DNA of 6,377 nt from JADHUC01 sp964617665 (GTDB taxonomy: Bacteria > Planctomycetota > Planctomycetia > Pirellulales > Pirellulaceae), in contig CAZUAH010000722.1 of the NCBI GenBank assembly GCA_964617665.1, forward strand, positions 1 through 6,377, read 5' to 3'. A program made the position numbers and the translations under genes. Numbering within the stretch: the stretch's first letter is position 1; the number at the start of each line of letters is the position of its first letter. Below the pieces are notes generated by a model. That model had not been told where the DNA came from and did not search any database. It saw only the letters and a list, made by a program, of their open reading frames with translations. Below, piece by piece: positions 1 through 6,377 of this stretch.

Positions 1-51
1 GAAACGCCGAAACAGGCCGCTCAACTCCACATAATCAGCAGCTTCACATAA
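1..51 (+). pseudogene. Probable upstream remnant of the same FG-GAP gene in a shifted frame
   Basis: In the frame starting at base 3 the sequence reads NAETGRSTPHNQQLHI and stays open until a TGA at 81. NAETG is a common phrase in beta-propeller and FG-GAP proteins. Removing one base near 49-51 would join this to GHHYESVDVGEV in the downstream frame and give an uninterrupted protein. The downstream frame itself has a TAA at 49-51. Alternatives are an in-frame nonsense mutation, a sequencing or assembly error, or real decay of the gene. Only 51 bases are visible, so the call is tentative. Confidence 0.35.
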
Positions 52-504
52 GGACACCACTACGAGTCGGTCGATGTGGGTGAAGTCCGCGCCGACGTTC
101 CCGGTCTCGAAATAGTCGTCGACATCGACCACCTGCGAGTGCCGGAGAAACCTCTGTGCGTCTTCGACGAGACGGGACGGCTGCTTGGCCAGATCATCAC
201 GGATTACACGCGACATCATGTCTTGGTCGACTGGACAGGTGATGGTAACAAAGAAATCGGTTCCGCCTTGCCACGAGGCCTTTTCGATGGGCGCGGCGAA
301 CGGATCGTAACCTTCGACATCGGCGACGACGAGCGACCTGCGGTCATGGCGACTGGTGACATGACCGGCGATGGTGTCGACGATGTCCTTCTCACGACCG
401 GTAGAGACGGTGTGTACAAAGTCTGTCTCTACAAGAACGACAGCGCCCCATCTGTCAAAGGCCGCAGACTAACCGGCACGGGAACAAACTTCACGCTGTA
501 TTGA
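52..504 (+). CDS. C-terminal part of a PL11-like / FG-GAP secreted protein (5' end broken or outside window)
   Basis: The frame is open from just after a TAA at 49-51 to a TGA at 502-504. The protein has two calcium-loop-like segments typical of FG-GAP/beta-propeller blades: DWTGDGNKEIG (from base 229) and GDMTGDGVDDVLL (from about 355). The lead-in ESVDVGEVRADVPGLEIVVD and the closing TGTNFTLY resemble the C-terminal part of rhamnogalacturonan lyase-like (polysaccharide lyase 11 type) proteins, as I remember that family; no search was possible. The first formal start codon is GTG at 76, but it lies inside the conserved-looking ESVDVGEV segment and has no ribosome binding site at proper spacing, so I do not believe it is a true start. 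The real protein should extend several hundred residues upstream. The next gene follows after 16 bases, which suggests one transcript. Polysaccharide binding or cleavage is a family-level inference; the visible part contains no catalytic residues that I can assign. Confidence 0.6.
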   Translation, partial: GHHYESVDVGEVRADVPGLEIVVDIDHLRVPEKPLCVFDETGRLLGQIITDYTRHHVLVDWTGDGNKEIGSALPRGLFDGRGERIVTFDIGDDERPAVMATGDMTGDGVDDVLLTTGRDGVYKVCLYKNDSAPSVKGRRLTGTGTNFTLY

Positions 505-508
505 CCTT

Positions 509-514
509 AAAGGA
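509..514 (+). promoter_or_regulatory. Ribosome binding site of the beta-helix gene
   Basis: AAAGGA lies six bases before the ATG at 521, in the short gap after the preceding stop codon. It supports ATG 521 as the start and suggests that the gene is read from a transcript shared with the upstream gene. Confidence 0.6.
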
Positions 515-520
515 ACATCG

Positions 521-2140
521 ATGGTTGATAGACTTCGCGATTCCCAGTGGTCGCTCTGCATGATTTTTGGGCCCGTTTTTCTTTTTGCGGCCGCGATACC
601 ATGCTTGGGCCAAGCTATCGCCGTTTCGAACTCTGATTCCGCTGCAATCCACCGTCAACTGGAACAAACGCAACCAGGCGACACGATAACCTTGGAACCA
701 GGAACCTATAAAATCAGGGAGGGCATTCGACTGAAATCGGGCGTACGTCTGATTGGGGCGGGACAAGAGAAGACCACAATTCGATTCGTCGGCGAGAAGC
801 CCAGCGTTCTGATACAGATCTCGGGATGTGAGAACGTGGAGGTTGCACACCTTACGCTCGACGCGGAAAACAATCCTCTGCTTGTGCAAGGAATCGCAGG
901 TAGCAGTTCGCGACGCGTAAGACTTCACCATCTGACCGTCCGAAATCTGGTCAAGACCAAGACATGGGGGCCCCACGGCATCCTCTTTTCCGGCAGGAAT
1001 CCCACACGCGAAAACGGCGTTACGGATAGCGAGATTTCAGACTGTGTGATCGAGAACATCGCACCGGATGCGAAGTTCGGAGGCGGTATCCGGGTGGCCT
1101 GGGGATCGTCGCGGAATCGCATTCTGCGCAACGTCATTCGCAACACGGGTCGCGGCGGCATCTTCGCCAATGACGGCTCGAACGGTCTGGTGATTCGCGA
1201 AAACACCGTCACTGGCTCGGGAGGCGAAGGGTTGGGCATCGAAGTGTGGGGACGCTCGGACCGCGCGGTGATCGAGGACAATCGCATCGATCATTGGTTA
1301 AGCGTTGGTGGGTGCGACTTCTGCGCGGTGCGGCGCAACGTTGTGTCCGACGAAGATGAACCGACCAAGCCCTACGGTCTAGAAATCATCGGCAGCTACA
1401 ATATCGTGACCGACAACGTCGTTGGTCCAGTCCAGGGCATTGGCATTTCCGTGTCCAGCAAGATGCCGAAGAATTACCACTTCTACGCGCGAAACACGAT
1501 CCGAAGCTGCTATCACTGGGGTGCACAACTTCAGGGCGAGGCGGGCGGTATCGCCTATCATTACTTCTATCGGTGCAAGTTCCTCGACACGCTGCTTGGC
1601 CACTCGTCGGTCGTCTACAAAAACGACGAGGGCAACGGCTTCCGGACCAATGGGAATGTGCAGCATCTCGTCTTCGAGGAGTGCGATTTTTCCGCCAATG
1701 GGAAGCTAGGGCTTCAACTCGGCGGACGAGGAATCGATTCCCTCTGTTTCGTGCGATGCAACATAAAGAACAACAAACGGGCTGCGGTTTCTGGGCCTCA
1801 CGACTATTCGCAACTGGAATGGATCGACTGCTTGGTCGAGGGAAACGGAAATAATGCATTGCCTCCTGCCAAATCATTTCCTACTCCCCCGCCGACAGCG
1901 TCGTTCGAGGCCCCAACGAATGCTCGTGTGGGCCAGTCAGTTTCGTTTGCCAGCACGTCCGTTGCGGCCCAAGGCAAGATCGCCGCGGTGATGTGGGACT
2001 TCGGTGACGGTATCCCCTTGATCGAACCGAATGTAACGCACGTCTACAACAAGCCCGGGGACTATCGCGTAACGCTACTGGCGTGGGACGAGCGAGGGCG
2101 CGGGGCAAGAAGCGAACGTCTGATTCGCGTTGCACCGTGA
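521..2140 (+). CDS. Secreted right-handed parallel beta-helix protein with C-terminal PKD domain
   Basis: A complete 539-residue protein. Residues 1 to about 34 form a signal peptide: a charged start, a hydrophobic core around residues 12-27, and a likely cleavage near LGQA or AIA. Residues about 42-90 (QPGDTITLEPGTYKI, then KSGVRLIGAGQEKTTI) are the usual opening of a pectin-lyase-like beta-helix. Residues about 90-440 continue as short repeating strands with N and G turns, such as NRILRNVIRNTGRGGIFAN and LVIRENTVTGSGGEGLGI, in the style of NosD/pectate-lyase-3 coils. After a proline-rich linker (about 448-457), residues 458-538 are a PKD domain with the hallmark WDFGDG at 492-497 and HVYNKPGDYRVTLLAWD. 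The fold is shared by polysaccharide lyases, epimerases and hydrolases, and PKD domains often bind glycans or other surfaces. I cannot assign catalytic residues, so the activity is unknown. The neighbouring sulfatase and lyase-like gene suggest polysaccharide handling outside the cytoplasm. The start is set by the AAAGGA ribosome binding site. Confidence 0.88.
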   Translation: MVDRLRDSQWSLCMIFGPVFLFAAAIPCLGQAIAVSNSDSAAIHRQLEQTQPGDTITLEPGTYKIREGIRLKSGVRLIGAGQEKTTIRFVGEKPSVLIQISGCENVEVAHLTLDAENNPLLVQGIAGSSSRRVRLHHLTVRNLVKTKTWGPHGILFSGRNPTRENGVTDSEISDCVIENIAPDAKFGGGIRVAWGSSRNRILRNVIRNTGRGGIFANDGSNGLVIRENTVTGSGGEGLGIEVWGRSDRAVIEDNRIDHWLSVGGCDFCAVRRNVVSDEDEPTKPYGLEIIGSYNIVTDNVVGPVQGIGISVSSKMPKNYHFYARNTIRSCYHWGAQLQGEAGGIAYHYFYRCKFLDTLLGHSSVVYKNDEGNGFRTNGNVQHLVFEECDFSANGKLGLQLGGRGIDSLCFVRCNIKNNKRAAVSGPHDYSQLEWIDCLVEGNGNNALPPAKSFPTPPPTASFEAPTNARVGQSVSFASTSVAAQGKIAAVMWDFGDGIPLIEPNVTHVYNKPGDYRVTLLAWDERGRGARSERLIRVAP

Positions 2141-2261
2141 GATGCGGCAGGACCGAATCGCGACTCTGCCCGCGATAGGAATCCGCGAGAGTGCATCAGG
2201 CTGCCTTCGGATCGTGCTACTTCTGCTCTAAGCTCATGGGTCGTACAATGGCCGGCGCCAG

Positions 2262-2308
2262 GTTATCGAGATAACAAGGTCAAGGGGCGGCGCAGAAGGT
2301 TGATCAAC
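2262..2308. promoter_or_regulatory. Two perfect palindromes upstream of the sulfatase (candidate operator)
   Basis: GTTATC-GA-GATAAC (2262-2275) is a perfect inverted repeat of six-base arms around a two-base centre. GTTGATCAAC (2299-2308) is a perfect ten-base palindrome. Their centres are 35 bases apart, and the second ends 23 bases before the sulfatase ATG. A TACAAT at 2244-2249 could be a -10 element, which would put both palindromes just downstream of a transcription start, but no convincing -35 hexamer stands before it. The two palindromes differ in sequence, so they need not bind the same protein. Regulatory function is inferred from position and symmetry only. Confidence 0.25.
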
Positions 2309-2319
2309 TCGTACACGAC

Positions 2320-2323
2320 AGGA
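2320..2323 (+). promoter_or_regulatory. Ribosome binding site that selects ATG 2332 for the sulfatase
   Basis: AGGA lies eight bases before ATG 2332 but only two bases before the in-frame GTG at 2326. Normal spacing therefore favours the ATG and a protein two residues shorter than the longest reading. Confidence 0.5.
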
Positions 2324-2331
2324 AAGTGAAT

Positions 2332-3840
2332 ATGCAGCGACCGATTCCTCTTGCTCTATTTGCCTCTGGCGTATTGTTCGCAATTGGCACCCCAATCCAG
2401 ATTTATGCGGATGAAACCGACAAGTTGAATGTCTTGTTTATCGCGTCCGATGATATGCGGCCCGAACTCGGCTGCTACGGCGCGAAATACATCCATAGTC
2501 CGAATCTCGATCGACTGGCTGTACGCGGCACATTGTTCCATCGCGCGTATTGCCAACAGGCGGTGTGTTCACCGTCGCGGTCAAGCCTGATGACGGGGCT
2601 GCGCCCGGACACGATTCGCATCTGGGATTTGTCGACGCACTTTCGCGACAACGTTCCGGACGTGGTCACCGTGTCGCAGCATTTCAAGAATCACGGCTAC
2701 CACGCCGAACGGCTTGGCAAGATCTATCACACGGGACACGGCAATCGTGACGACAAGTACTCGTGGTCCCGGTCGGCAAAATATCCGAAATCACCGCGAT
2801 ACGGGCCCGAGGGCACGGCCCACTTGAAGCGGCTTCTGGCACAGGCCAAGACCCAGGGAATCGATCTGAAGGACAATCGGCTGCGGCCACGCGGATTGCC
2901 GTGGGAGGCTCCGGAAGTGGCGGATAACCAACTGACTGACGGGATGATTGCGGAAAACGCCATCAAATTGATGCGTGAACTGAAGGACCAGCCATTTTTT
3001 CTGGCAGTTGGCTTTGTGAATCCACACTTGCCCTTCGTGGCACCCAAGAAGTACTGGAATCTGTATGATCGCGATTCCATTCGCTTGGCCGACAATCCCT
3101 ATGCACCCAAAGGCGCTCCCGACTTCGCCATGACCACCTGGGGAGAGTTGCGGAAGTACTACGATATTCCCGAGACGGGGCCGCTCAGCGACGAACAAGC
3201 CATCAGCATGAAACACGGTTACTTCGCGGCGATCAGCTACGTGGATGCTCAGGTCGGCCGGTTGCTCGACGAGTTGGAGCGTTTGGGACTTGCCGAGAAG
3301 ACGATCATCGTTTTCTGGGGCGATCACGGTTGGAAACTGGGCGAGCATGGCGGATGGTGTAAACACACGAACTTCGAACTCGACGCCCGTGTCCCCATGA
3401 TCATCAGCTCGCCGAAGCAAAAGGCAGCCGGGTGTAAGACGCGTGCGCTGGTTGAGTTTGTCGACATCTACCCGACGCTTTGCGATCTGGCCGGTCTGCC
3501 GACGCCGGATGGTCTGGAAGGCTTGAGCACCGCGTCATTGATGGATAATGCAAACCTTGCCTGGAAGTCCGCTGCCTTTAGCCAGTATCCGCGGTCTTCC
3601 GGCAGGAAGCGGCTGATGGGGTATTCGATGCGCACAGATCGCTACCGGTTCACTCGCTGGCAGCAGCGAACCAACCCGGACGAAGTCGTCGCGATCGAAG
3701 TCTACGATCACGTGAATGATCCCAACGAAAATGTGAATCTGGCAGCCGATCCGGCCAATCGCGATCTGGTCGAAAATCTCACGCAACAGTATCTGAAGGG
3801 GTGGCGCGGTGCGTTGCCTGCTTCCCACGCAAACAACTGA
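2332..3840 (+). CDS. Secreted iduronate-2-sulfatase-like type I sulfatase
   Basis: A 502-residue enzyme of the formylglycine-dependent alkaline-phosphatase-like superfamily, close in length and motif order to iduronate-2-sulfatase. Residues 1-26 are a signal peptide with likely cleavage after IYA. The metal-site pair is D40-D41 in FIASDDMRPELGCYG. Cys79 in C-S-P-S-R (79-83), followed by SSLMTGLRPDT, is the residue expected to become formylglycine. K130 and H133 in GKIYHTG, H232 in NPHLPF, D331-H332 in WGDHGWKLGEHG and K344 in CKHTNF fall where human IDS has its K135, H138, H229, D334, H335 and K347, so the active site looks intact. The family hydrolyses sulfate esters on sugars; the exact substrate cannot be read from sequence, because planctomycete members are numerous and often act on algal rather than animal polysaccharides. 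It needs a formylglycine-generating enzyme (sulfatase-maturing enzyme), which is not in this window. Expected location is the periplasm or outside the cell. The gene end overlaps the transporter gene by 32 bases. Confidence 0.93.
   Translation: MQRPIPLALFASGVLFAIGTPIQIYADETDKLNVLFIASDDMRPELGCYGAKYIHSPNLDRLAVRGTLFHRAYCQQAVCSPSRSSLMTGLRPDTIRIWDLSTHFRDNVPDVVTVSQHFKNHGYHAERLGKIYHTGHGNRDDKYSWSRSAKYPKSPRYGPEGTAHLKRLLAQAKTQGIDLKDNRLRPRGLPWEAPEVADNQLTDGMIAENAIKLMRELKDQPFFLAVGFVNPHLPFVAPKKYWNLYDRDSIRLADNPYAPKGAPDFAMTTWGELRKYYDIPETGPLSDEQAISMKHGYFAAISYVDAQVGRLLDELERLGLAEKTIIVFWGDHGWKLGEHGGWCKHTNFELDARVPMIISSPKQKAAGCKTRALVEFVDIYPTLCDLAGLPTPDGLEGLSTASLMDNANLAWKSAAFSQYPRSSGRKRLMGYSMRTDRYRFTRWQQRTNPDEVVAIEVYDHVNDPNENVNLAADPANRDLVENLTQQYLKGWRGALPASHANN
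3796..3801 (+). promoter_or_regulatory. Shine-Dalgarno-like sequence for the transporter, inside the sulfatase gene
   Basis: AAGGGG lies seven bases before GTG 3809 and within the last codons of the sulfatase. The spacing fits a real ribosome binding site and would couple translation of the two genes. It could also be chance, because these bases also encode sulfatase residues. Confidence 0.4.
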
Positions 3841-4765
3841 ACCGGAGCACTGCAAGCCTCCGGGATCTCCTGTCGAAGAACCTGAGTTGTCATCTCCAGC
3901 CAAAACCGCCCTCCTGGCGGCCTGCTTTCTCTGGGCCGTCTCCTTCATCGCAGTGAAAATTGCGTTGGAATCGACGCCACCGCTCACGCTTGTGACTGTC
4001 CGGCTGATTGTCGCATCATTCTGCTTCGTTGCTTGGCATTTTCTGGCTGGGAAGAAAGTGGATTGGGGCGGCTTTCGTTGGTGGTGTACGATCCTCATTC
4101 TAAGTCTGGTTGGTTTGGTGCACTACGTTGTGCAGACGATCGGCCTGCAATACACGTCGGCGTCAAACGCATCGCTCTACGCCGTAACAGCACCGATCTC
4201 GATCGTGTTGCTGGGTCGAGTGTTTCTCGGCGAGACGATCAGTTGGCGCAAGTCGATCGGCATTGTTTGCGCCCTCTGCGGTGTGCTGACCGTCATGGGG
4301 CTCGATACCGTGCTGGCTTTTCAGTTGTCACCGCACCTTCTCGGCGATTTGTTGGTTCTGATCAGCATCGTTCTCTGGGGGGCGTATACGGTGTTTGGCA
4401 AGAGAACGATCGAACAGCTCGGGGCGTTCCAAATGACTGCCCTGGTCACCGTTATCGGATCGCTGGGAATGGTCCCAATATGCATCGGCGAGCTTCATCA
4501 ACAGTCGTTCAGTCTTGCTCAGATAAGCGGCGAGGCGTGGCTGGCGATTCTGTTCCTCGGTGTCACCTGCTCTTGCCTGGCCACACTGTTCTACTTCTAC
4601 GCAGTCGAATGCAGCGAGTCGCAAAAGGTCGGCGTTTACCTTTACACGATTCCGCCGATGACTGCCGTCATTGCCTATTTCTATCTCGGAGAATCGCTGG
4701 GGCCGAACTTCTTCGTAGGGTCGTTCCTGGTCCTGGCCGGTGTATGCCTGACGGAAAGGGGCTGA
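3809..4765 (+). CDS. EamA/DMT-superfamily transporter (drug/metabolite transporter)
   Basis: A 318-residue inner-membrane protein with about ten hydrophobic helices, in the two-repeat EamA arrangement (roughly residues 30-155 and 172-316). Helix 1 carries the family phrase FLWAVSFIAVKIALEST. Helices 3-4 read VGLVHYVVQTIGLQYTSASNASLYAV, followed by TAPISIVLLGRVFLGE; the second repeat opens with GDLLVLISIVLWGAYTVFGKR and later has YLYTIPPMTAVIAYFYLGES. These are typical of DMT proteins, which export or import amino acids, nucleotide-related compounds, sugars or drugs. The substrate here is unknown. The start is uncertain. GTG 3809 overlaps the sulfatase end by 32 bases and is preceded by AAGGGG at proper spacing. 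It gives a polar 30-residue N-terminal tail unusual for the family. TTG 3887 (residue 27) would give a more usual length but has a weaker ribosome binding site. The overlap suggests co-translation with the sulfatase. Confidence 0.9.
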   Translation: MRCLLPTQTTEPEHCKPPGSPVEEPELSSPAKTALLAACFLWAVSFIAVKIALESTPPLTLVTVRLIVASFCFVAWHFLAGKKVDWGGFRWWCTILILSLVGLVHYVVQTIGLQYTSASNASLYAVTAPISIVLLGRVFLGETISWRKSIGIVCALCGVLTVMGLDTVLAFQLSPHLLGDLLVLISIVLWGAYTVFGKRTIEQLGAFQMTALVTVIGSLGMVPICIGELHQQSFSLAQISGEAWLAILFLGVTCSCLATLFYFYAVECSESQKVGVYLYTIPPMTAVIAYFYLGESLGPNFFVGSFLVLAGVCLTERG

Positions 4766-4796
4766 CTCCCTCCGTTACTAGGCTCCCTCCAAATCA

Positions 4797-4840
4797 GACG
4801 ACGCTTCGTCACGGTTCACCGCGATCTTTCGCTAAGAACC
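4797..4840. terminator. Hairpins between convergent genes (weak terminator candidate)
   Basis: Two structures sit in the 98-base gap between convergent genes. GACGA-CGCT-TCGTC spans 4797-4810. A nested hairpin spans 4813-4840: GGTTC pairs with GAACC, and inside a symmetrical three-by-three internal loop GCGA pairs with TCGC around a TCTT loop. Neither is followed by a run of T on either strand, so they do not meet the classical Rho-independent pattern. The position is what one expects for a shared two-way terminator. Confidence 0.25.
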
Positions 4841-4863
4841 TTGAGCTGTCGATTACGCGACGT

Positions 4864-6377
4864 CTATTGCGGGCCTTCCCACTCGGTCGCATCCGCAAAT
4901 GAGGCCGATTTCACATCAACGCGGATCGAATCGGTGTTGTCCGGCATGAAGAACGTGCTGACTTCTATGTCTTCCGTTCCCCCGGCAGACACAAAGCTCC
5001 GTTCGCCCCAAGAATGGCCGTGAGGCGAATCATCCAGTTTCTCGTCGGAAGCGTCGTAATAGTTGAGCCGCAGGTGCACGGCCGAAAGATCCTTGTTCGT
5101 TTGGTTGGCAACACGCAAGACGATCTCTTTCGAATCCCCGCTACCTTTGAACTCCACAAACTCGACGGTGACCGGCTGGTCGCCTTCAAACTTCAGCGGT
5201 TCGATCGTCTCGGGCATTTGTTCGTGGGACTCCAGCGCGATTCCACCCAGTTCGAACGGCACACGCACTCGTTCGGTCTCTTGGATGACTCGCGCTTCGA
5301 TCGAGGCCAGTGTGCCTTCCACAAAAACGGTCCGGGAGCCTTTTCCATCGAAATCATGACTGCCGCCGCCGTTCACTTCCAGCGCTTCACCATCGGCGCT
5401 AAACGGAACAATCGTCACATTATCCGATTTGACCCCTTCAAACTCGACTTCGACGGTCGACATTTCACCCGGTCTGACGCCACGAATCTCCATCGAAATC
5501 CCATCGGCTGAGGCTGTCGTGCCTTTGTCGATATTGGCGAACTTCAATGTCGCCATCTTTGTGGGTAAGGCAAATGACAACTCGCCGTTCAGACGCTCAA
5601 CTTCCACGACGCTGCGAATCAGGTTCTTCAACTCGACGGTTTGCACGAGCATGATCAGTTTTTGCGTTGCCTGCGTCATCATGCCGAAGGAGGTATCGTC
5701 ATGTACATTTTTCCCACCCGTGCCGGTCACCTCCAGAATCCGAAACGTAAGCGCGTCATCTTCCTCGACGTTTGGTGAGTCATTAAGGCTCTTAATGTGA
5801 GCGATCGCAGGAGCGGGGATTGCGGCTGCCAAGAGTCGCAACTCGACCGAGCCGGTCGCATACGGCACTGCTTCCTCCAGCCGCGCTACTTCGACCAGGA
5901 ACGGTCCGGCGAAAATGGCGGGCAACGGCCGTGGCCCCTTCCGAAAGCCGAGTTTACGAAGCGTGTAGCGCGGATACAGGCCCACTTGTCGGGCAATCTC
6001 TTCAATCGCCTCAAGTCGCGAGACGGCGTCCAACTTGATCGTAACCGGCTTCGCCAGCGCTTCCGCCACGTCGTCCTCTTCCTGCGGTTCAAGACCACAC
6101 TCCTCAGCAAGTTGCCGCAAGACTTCGATTGCCGGCTTTTCGCTAACATCCAGTGACATTTGCCACGCCGAGTTGAAATCGTCGATGGTCACGGCTTCGA
6201 CCGGCGGAAGTGGATCCTCTTCTTCGAACCCGAACGAGAAATCATCGAAATCGCCTTCGGAACTCCAGTCCGATGTGTCATCAAAGCCGGCCTCCATGCC
6301 TGTATCATGCATAGGTAAGTGAATCAGCCAGCCGCCGTTCGAGCGGCGGAATTCAATCGGATGTGGTTCATCATCAA
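4864..6377 (-). CDS. Large orphan protein with STN-like region and FxLYD-like C-terminal domain (5' end beyond window)
   Basis: The stop is TAG at 4864-4866, and the frame stays open to the right edge, giving at least 503 residues. The first in-window ATG (6312) gives 482 residues. It has no ribosome binding site, and the codons before it read as plausible protein (EPHPIEFRRSNGGWLIHLP), so the true start is probably outside. Numbering from that ATG: residues 1-40 are very acidic. Residues about 61-112 (AIEVLRQLAEECGL, then KPVTIKLDAVSRLEAIEEIA and RQVGL) look like the short N-terminal domain of secretins and TonB receptors. Residues 135-149 (AGPFLVEVARLEEAV) begin a set of beta-rich segments with no recognised family. 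Residues about 381-482 (VTVEFVEFKG, EIVLRVANQTNKDLSAVHLR, LNYYDASDEKLDD) resemble an FxLYD-type beta sandwich. No secretin pore domain or membrane span is visible, and any signal peptide would be off the edge. Function is unknown; it may be an envelope or periplasmic protein. It converges on the transporter gene and is not part of the plus-strand cluster. Confidence 0.75.
   Translation of the reverse strand, partial: DDEPHPIEFRRSNGGWLIHLPMHDTGMEAGFDDTSDWSSEGDFDDFSFGFEEEDPLPPVEAVTIDDFNSAWQMSLDVSEKPAIEVLRQLAEECGLEPQEEDDVAEALAKPVTIKLDAVSRLEAIEEIARQVGLYPRYTLRKLGFRKGPRPLPAIFAGPFLVEVARLEEAVPYATGSVELRLLAAAIPAPAIAHIKSLNDSPNVEEDDALTFRILEVTGTGGKNVHDDTSFGMMTQATQKLIMLVQTVELKNLIRSVVEVERLNGELSFALPTKMATLKFANIDKGTTASADGISMEIRGVRPGEMSTVEVEFEGVKSDNVTIVPFSADGEALEVNGGGSHDFDGKGSRTVFVEGTLASIEARVIQETERVRVPFELGGIALESHEQMPETIEPLKFEGDQPVTVEFVEFKGSGDSKEIVLRVANQTNKDLSAVHLRLNYYDASDEKLDDSPHGHSWGERSFVSAGGTEDIEVSTFFMPDNTDSIRVDVKSASFADATEWEGPQ

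Noticed and set aside
76..78. GTG 76 as a true start of the first gene
   Set aside because: There is no ribosome binding site at proper spacing and the codon lies inside a conserved-looking segment, ESVDVGEVRADVPGLEI.
491..976. A 161-codon minus-strand reading frame over the beta-helix gene start
   Set aside because: It lies opposite a well-supported gene with signal peptide and ribosome binding site, and its protein shows no recognisable domain.
2157..2176. ATCGCG / CGCGAT inverted repeat 16 bases after the beta-helix stop, as a terminator
   Set aside because: The stem is only six base pairs with an eight-base loop and there is no T-run after it.
2791..3420. A 209-codon minus-strand frame inside the sulfatase
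   Set aside because: It is antisense to the conserved catalytic core of the sulfatase, so codon bias of the real gene explains its openness.
4766..4790. Direct repeat CTCCCTCC (4766-4773 and 4783-4790)
   Set aside because: Only two short low-complexity copies with no flanking structure, which is expected by chance.
4033..4902. A 289-codon plus-strand reading frame overlapping the transporter
   Set aside because: It is a shadow of the transporter in another frame: rich in Arg, Cys and His, no domain pattern, no ribosome binding site, and it overlaps a clear EamA protein.
5014..5511. A 165-codon plus-strand frame opposite the minus-strand orphan gene
   Set aside because: The minus-strand frame is three times longer, continuous to the window edge and has domain-like segments; the plus frame looks like its antisense shadow.

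Overview
The window looks like chromosomal DNA from a planctomycete of the Rhodopirellula/Pirellula type. This is an inference from gene content, since there is no rRNA or other phylogenetic marker. The clues are a secreted iduronate-2-sulfatase-like arylsulfatase, a secreted parallel beta-helix protein with a PKD domain, a PL11-like FG-GAP protein end, and a large orphan protein with a secretin-type N-terminal (STN-like) domain. No tRNA, rRNA, CRISPR array, insertion sequence or phage gene was seen.

Layout: (1) Positions 1-504 hold the 3' end of a plus-strand gene for a rhamnogalacturonan-lyase-like/FG-GAP protein. Its reading frame is broken near position 50 by a TAA or a one-base frame change. 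(2) After 16 bases, with a good ribosome binding site, comes a complete 539-residue secreted beta-helix/PKD protein (521-2140). (3) A 191-base gap carries two perfect palindromes and leads to a complete iduronate-2-sulfatase-like enzyme (ATG at 2332, stop at 3840) in which every catalytic residue looked for is present. (4) A ten-helix EamA/DMT-family transporter (3809-4765) overlaps the sulfatase end and has a Shine-Dalgarno-like sequence inside the sulfatase gene. (5) A 98-base convergent spacer contains a nested hairpin. (6) A minus-strand gene (stop at 4864) runs off the right edge of the window; it encodes a protein with an STN-like region and a C-terminal FxLYD-like beta domain.

The four plus-strand genes are co-directional, and the first three point to extracytoplasmic handling of a complex, probably sulfated polysaccharide: a lyase-like protein, a beta-helix protein of the fold used by many polysaccharide lyases and epimerases, and a sulfatase of the glycosaminoglycan-acting type. 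The transporter may move a product or an unrelated metabolite. The minus-strand gene has no evident link to this set. Nothing here is clearly a new defence or mobile system. The most unusual items are the broken lyase-like gene, the beta-helix protein of unknown activity, and the orphan STN-like protein.
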